Shown: positions 42,531 through 44,821 of the stretch, one piece after another | How positions within the stretch are numbered: position 1 is the first letter of the stretch | Layout of the letters: each line of letters begins with the position of its first letter | Assembly (NCBI GenBank): GCA_035690495.1 | Contig: DASSKK010000017.1 | Span: forward strand, 1 to 44,821 | Origin: DASSKK01 sp035690495 | GTDB taxonomy: Bacteria > Actinomycetota > Actinomycetes > Propionibacteriales > Nocardioidaceae | DNA: 44,821 nt | Direction: 5' to 3' | Notes under the pieces: model-generated | What the model was told of the DNA's origin: nothing | Databases searched by the model: none | The model's input: only the letters and a program-made list of their open reading frames with translations | Program-made: the position numbers and the translations under genes

Positions 42531-43463
42531 GTGGGCGGTCCCTCCATCCTCATCTCGGCGTTCGCGGCGGTGCTGGCCGGGCTGGCCATCGCCGCCGGAG
42601 GAGTCCTCCAGCAGAAGGCCGCAAGCCGGCGCCCGAGCGGAGAGCGGATGTCGATACGGCTGATGGCCCGGCTGGTCGCCGACCGGGTCTGGCTGCTCGG
42701 CATCGGCCTCGCGGTGGTGTCCTACGGGTTCCAGGCGATCGCGCTGACGTTCGGCCCGCTGACACTGGTCCAGCCGCTGATCGTCTCCGAGCTGCTGTTC
42801 GCGGTGCCCGTCTCGGTGCGGTTGCGCAAGTTGCGGCTGCGGCCGCGCGACTGGGGTGCGATCCTCTCGGTGGTCGCGGGCCTGACCGTGGGGATCGTCG
42901 CCGCCGACCCGGGCAAGGGCAACCCGGTCCAGCCGATCACCATGTGGGCACCGGCGATCGGCGGTGTCGCCGTGCTCAGCATCGCCTGCGTGGTGGCCGC
43001 ACGGTGGTTGACCGGGCCCACCAAGTCGTCGGCGTTCGCGCTCTCGGGGGCCTGCACGATGGCGCTGCAGTCCGCCCTTTACGCCGCGACGCTCGCGCTG
43101 CTGCGGCAGCGAGGCTGGGGCTTGTTCCTGACCTGGGAGCCCTACGTGCTGGTGGCGGCCAGTCTGGCGGGGATGTTCTTGATCCAGAACGCGTTCGAGT
43201 CCGGGCCGCTTGCCGCCAGCACCCCGGTCATCGACGCGGTGCTCCCGCTGGTCGCGATCGCGCTCGGCGTCGGGCTGTTCGGCGAACCCGTCCGGACGAG
43301 CCTGTGGGGGCTGGGCGGGGCGGGGCTCGGCATCGTACTGCTGCTGGTCGGCATCGTCGCGCTGGACACCTCGCCGGTGGTGCGCAAGGAGCAGCGGCTG
43401 GAGCAGAAGGAGAAGGAGGAGACCAAGCAACAGGAGGACGTGCAGGAGCAGCAGGCGCAGTGA
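42531..43463 (+). CDS. DMT-superfamily (NIPA/EamA-like) membrane protein 2
   Basis: Second polytopic protein, 310 residues, starting VGGPSILISAFAAVLAGLAIAAGGVLQQKAASRRP. It shares with its neighbour the LxQ(S/N)AFE(A/S)xPL motif (here MFLIQNAFESGPLAASTPVIDA) and the VLQQK start. About nine transmembrane segments are visible. The C-terminal 26 residues are a highly charged tail rich in Glu, Lys and Gln (RKEQRLEQKEKEETKQQED) that is absent from the first protein and is probably cytosolic. The GTG at 42531 lies 2 nt after the first gene's stop, so both act as one operon and probably as a heterodimer. It converges with sqdB, with 1 nt between stops. Confidence 0.87.
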   Translation: MGGPSILISAFAAVLAGLAIAAGGVLQQKAASRRPSGERMSIRLMARLVADRVWLLGIGLAVVSYGFQAIALTFGPLTLVQPLIVSELLFAVPVSVRLRKLRLRPRDWGAILSVVAGLTVGIVAADPGKGNPVQPITMWAPAIGGVAVLSIACVVAARWLTGPTKSSAFALSGACTMALQSALYAATLALLRQRGWGLFLTWEPYVLVAASLAGMFLIQNAFESGPLAASTPVIDAVLPLVAIALGVGLFGEPVRTSLWGLGGAGLGIVLLLVGIVALDTSPVVRKEQRLEQKEKEETKQQEDVQEQQAQ

Positions 43464-43464
43464 C

Positions 43465-44691
43465 TCAGGATGCGGCCTCGTCGACCGCCGCGAGGTCCGC
43501 CCGGTCGTCGGTGTCCAGGTCGTCGGCGTCGAGGCGCAGCGAGCTGGCGGTCGAGCGCCACTGCACCGTCGGGATCAGCGCCCTCGGGTCGGCACGGTCG
43601 CGGTGCCGTTTGGCGATCGTGAACATCGACTCGATCAGCGTCTCCCCGAGCAGGTGCGGCTTCAGGCCGAGCCGGGCCAGGCCCGTGTGGGCGACCTCGT
43701 AGAAGTGGTCGTCGGCCTCGACGCGAGGGTTCTCGATGTGCTCGACCGATGCCGCGCCCGGGTAGCAGGAGACCACGGTGTCGGCGATCTCGCGCACCGA
43801 CAGCGACTCGGTCATCTGGTTGAACACCCGGAACTCGCCGGGCTCGGCGGAGTTCTCGCAGGCCAGCCGGATGCACTCCACGGTGTCGCGGATGTCGATC
43901 ACGCCGCGGGTCTGGCGTCCCGAGCCGTAGACGGTGAGCGGGTGGCCGAGCACCGCCTGGACCACGAACCGGTTGAGCACCGTCCCGAACACCGCGTCGT
44001 AGTCGAAGCGGGTGGCCAGGCGTGGGTCGGCGGCGGTCTGCTCGGTCTGCTGGCCGTAGACCACGCCCTGGTTCAGGTCCGTGGCCCGCAGCCCCCAGGC
44101 GCGGCAGGCGAACTCGATGTTGTGGCTGTCGTGCACCTTCGAGAGGTGGTAGAACGAGCCGGGCCGCTTCGGGTAGAGGACCCGGTCGTGGCGCCCGCCG
44201 TGGTCGACCTCCAGCCAGCCCTCCTCGATCGGGATGTTCGGCGTGCCGTACTCGCCCATCGTGCCGAGCTTGACCAGGTGGATGTCGCGGTCGGCCTCGG
44301 CGATGGCGAACAGCAGGTTCAACGTGCCGACCACGTTGTTGTGCTGGGTGTAGACGGCGTGCAAGCGGTCGATCATCGAGTACGGCGCGGAGCGCTGCTC
44401 GGCGAAGTGCACGATCGCATCCGGCCGGAAGTCGGTGACCACGTGCGAGGTGAACTCGGCGTCGGTCAGGTCCCCCGCGTACCAGTCCAGCTGGACACCG
44501 CTGAGCTCGGCCCAGCGCTGGGTGCGGTGCTTGAGCGTCTGGATCGGCACCAGGCTCTGGGTGCCCATCTCGTGGTCGTAGCCGCGGCGGGCGAAGTTGT
44601 CGACGATGCCCACGTGGTGGTGGGCCGCGGACAGGTGCAGCGCGGTGGGCCAGCCCAAGTAGCCGTCACCGCCGAGGACGAGAATGCGCAA
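43465..44691 (-). CDS. sqdB: UDP-sulfoquinovose synthase
   Basis: NAD-dependent short-chain dehydrogenase-like enzyme that converts UDP-glucose and sulfite into UDP-sulfoquinovose, the head-group donor of sulfolipids and sulfonated glycans. The 408-residue protein has the Rossmann motif LGGDGYLGWPTALHL and SQD1-specific segments QSLVPIQTLKHRTQRWAE, KLGTMGEYGTPNIPIEEG and FYHLSKVHDSHNIEFACRAWGLRATDLNQGVVYG. The catalytic Tyr-x3-Lys is the YHLSK. The start is TTG at 44691 with a strong AGGAGGT 6 nt upstream; no in-frame ATG fits. Its neighbours are the lipid-glycosyltransferase module on one side and the window edge on the other. A product-specific glycosyltransferase may start at 44794. Confidence 0.93.
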   Translation of the reverse strand: MRILVLGGDGYLGWPTALHLSAAHHHVGIVDNFARRGYDHEMGTQSLVPIQTLKHRTQRWAELSGVQLDWYAGDLTDAEFTSHVVTDFRPDAIVHFAEQRSAPYSMIDRLHAVYTQHNNVVGTLNLLFAIAEADRDIHLVKLGTMGEYGTPNIPIEEGWLEVDHGGRHDRVLYPKRPGSFYHLSKVHDSHNIEFACRAWGLRATDLNQGVVYGQQTEQTAADPRLATRFDYDAVFGTVLNRFVVQAVLGHPLTVYGSGRQTRGVIDIRDTVECIRLACENSAEPGEFRVFNQMTESLSVREIADTVVSCYPGAASVEHIENPRVEADDHFYEVAHTGLARLGLKPHLLGETLIESMFTIAKRHRDRADPRALIPTVQWRSTASSLRLDADDLDTDDRADLAAVDEAAS

Positions 44692-44793
44692 GGCAGACCT
44701 CCTGCTCGGGGAACTACTCACTACCCGCTGCGCAGCAGGGGAAACGGTGTCCTGCCGGCCACGCCGTCGGCCGGCCCCCCGTAGGGTTGTGAA

Positions 44794-44821
44794 GTGACCG
44801 ACCTGGACCAAGTGCGCACCA
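44794..44821 (+). CDS. Start of an unidentified gene, truncated by window edge
   Basis: GTG ACC GAC CTG GAC CAA GTG CGC ACC gives MTDLDQVRT, preceded by AGGG about 7 nt upstream. It is divergent from sqdB. Nine codons are not enough to identify it; a sulfoquinovosyl- or other glycosyltransferase is one guess from context. Confidence 0.3.

Overview
The window is about 45 kb of very GC-rich DNA. It has frequent GTG and TTG starts, GTGA stop/start overlaps, a GlgE-type alpha-glucan pathway, crotonyl-CoA carboxylase/reductase and cobalamin acyl-CoA mutase genes, and several start codons sitting 6-8 nt after a -10-like hexamer (leaderless-type). Together these point to an actinobacterial chromosome, most likely Nocardioides or a close relative (Propionibacteriales). 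The genus is inferred, not proven. No rRNA, tRNA, phage, insertion sequence or CRISPR array is visible.

Layout. (1) 1-3743: acyl-CoA carboxylation and rearrangement genes. These are ccr (3' end outside the window), methylmalonyl-CoA epimerase, and a thiolase-meaB pair. (2) 3921-5495: a TPR-GGDEF diguanylate cyclase. (3) 5599-11073: a two-ATPase/one-permease MacB/FtsX-like ABC system followed by a MarR regulator bracketed by inverted 32-bp-period repeats. (4) 11193-12950: a cobalamin mutase large subunit whose specificity residues (Phe83, Gln201) are those of isobutyryl-CoA mutase. (5) 12957-19528: a sugar ABC importer with a LacI regulator, divergent from a debranching-type glucosidase. (6) 19525-21262: an ECF sigma factor overlapping a membrane-anchored Asp-box protein. 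(7) 21373-25963: a CnoX/YbbN-like TPR protein, a PH-domain membrane protein with a 49-residue partner, a GNAT-Nudix fusion, an attenuator-like leader with an Arg-rich peptide, and tandem Uma2 nuclease genes. (8) 26037-40326: alpha-glucan metabolism. glgE-treS-mak-glgB lie on the minus strand, glgP diverges from them, and glgX lies further on; a vapBC pair and a DUF559 protein sit between glgP and glgX. (9) 40286-44821: a GGGH-type lipid glycosyltransferase, two NIPA/DMT-like membrane proteins, UDP-sulfoquinovose synthase, and the first codons of another gene.

How the genes fit together. Ccr, thiolase, epimerase, MeaB and the mutase form a C4/C5 acyl-CoA set that interconverts crotonyl-, ethylmalonyl-, methylmalonyl- and isobutyryl-CoA. 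TreS turns trehalose into maltose, Mak phosphorylates it, GlgE polymerises maltose-1-phosphate, GlgB branches the polymer, and GlgP and GlgX degrade it. The imported sugar and the LacI-side glucosidase may feed the same pool.

The most unusual signal is a set of short repeats of several families. Some lie immediately after stop codons. Others are embedded in frame inside glgB, mak and glgE, in different orientations and reading frames, adding roughly 12-40 residues to otherwise conserved enzymes. The second is a four- to five-segment attenuator-like leader at 24216-24347 encoding MSCAMVIRIRRR, which contains an Arg-X-Arg motif of the kind that stalls macrolide-bound ribosomes.
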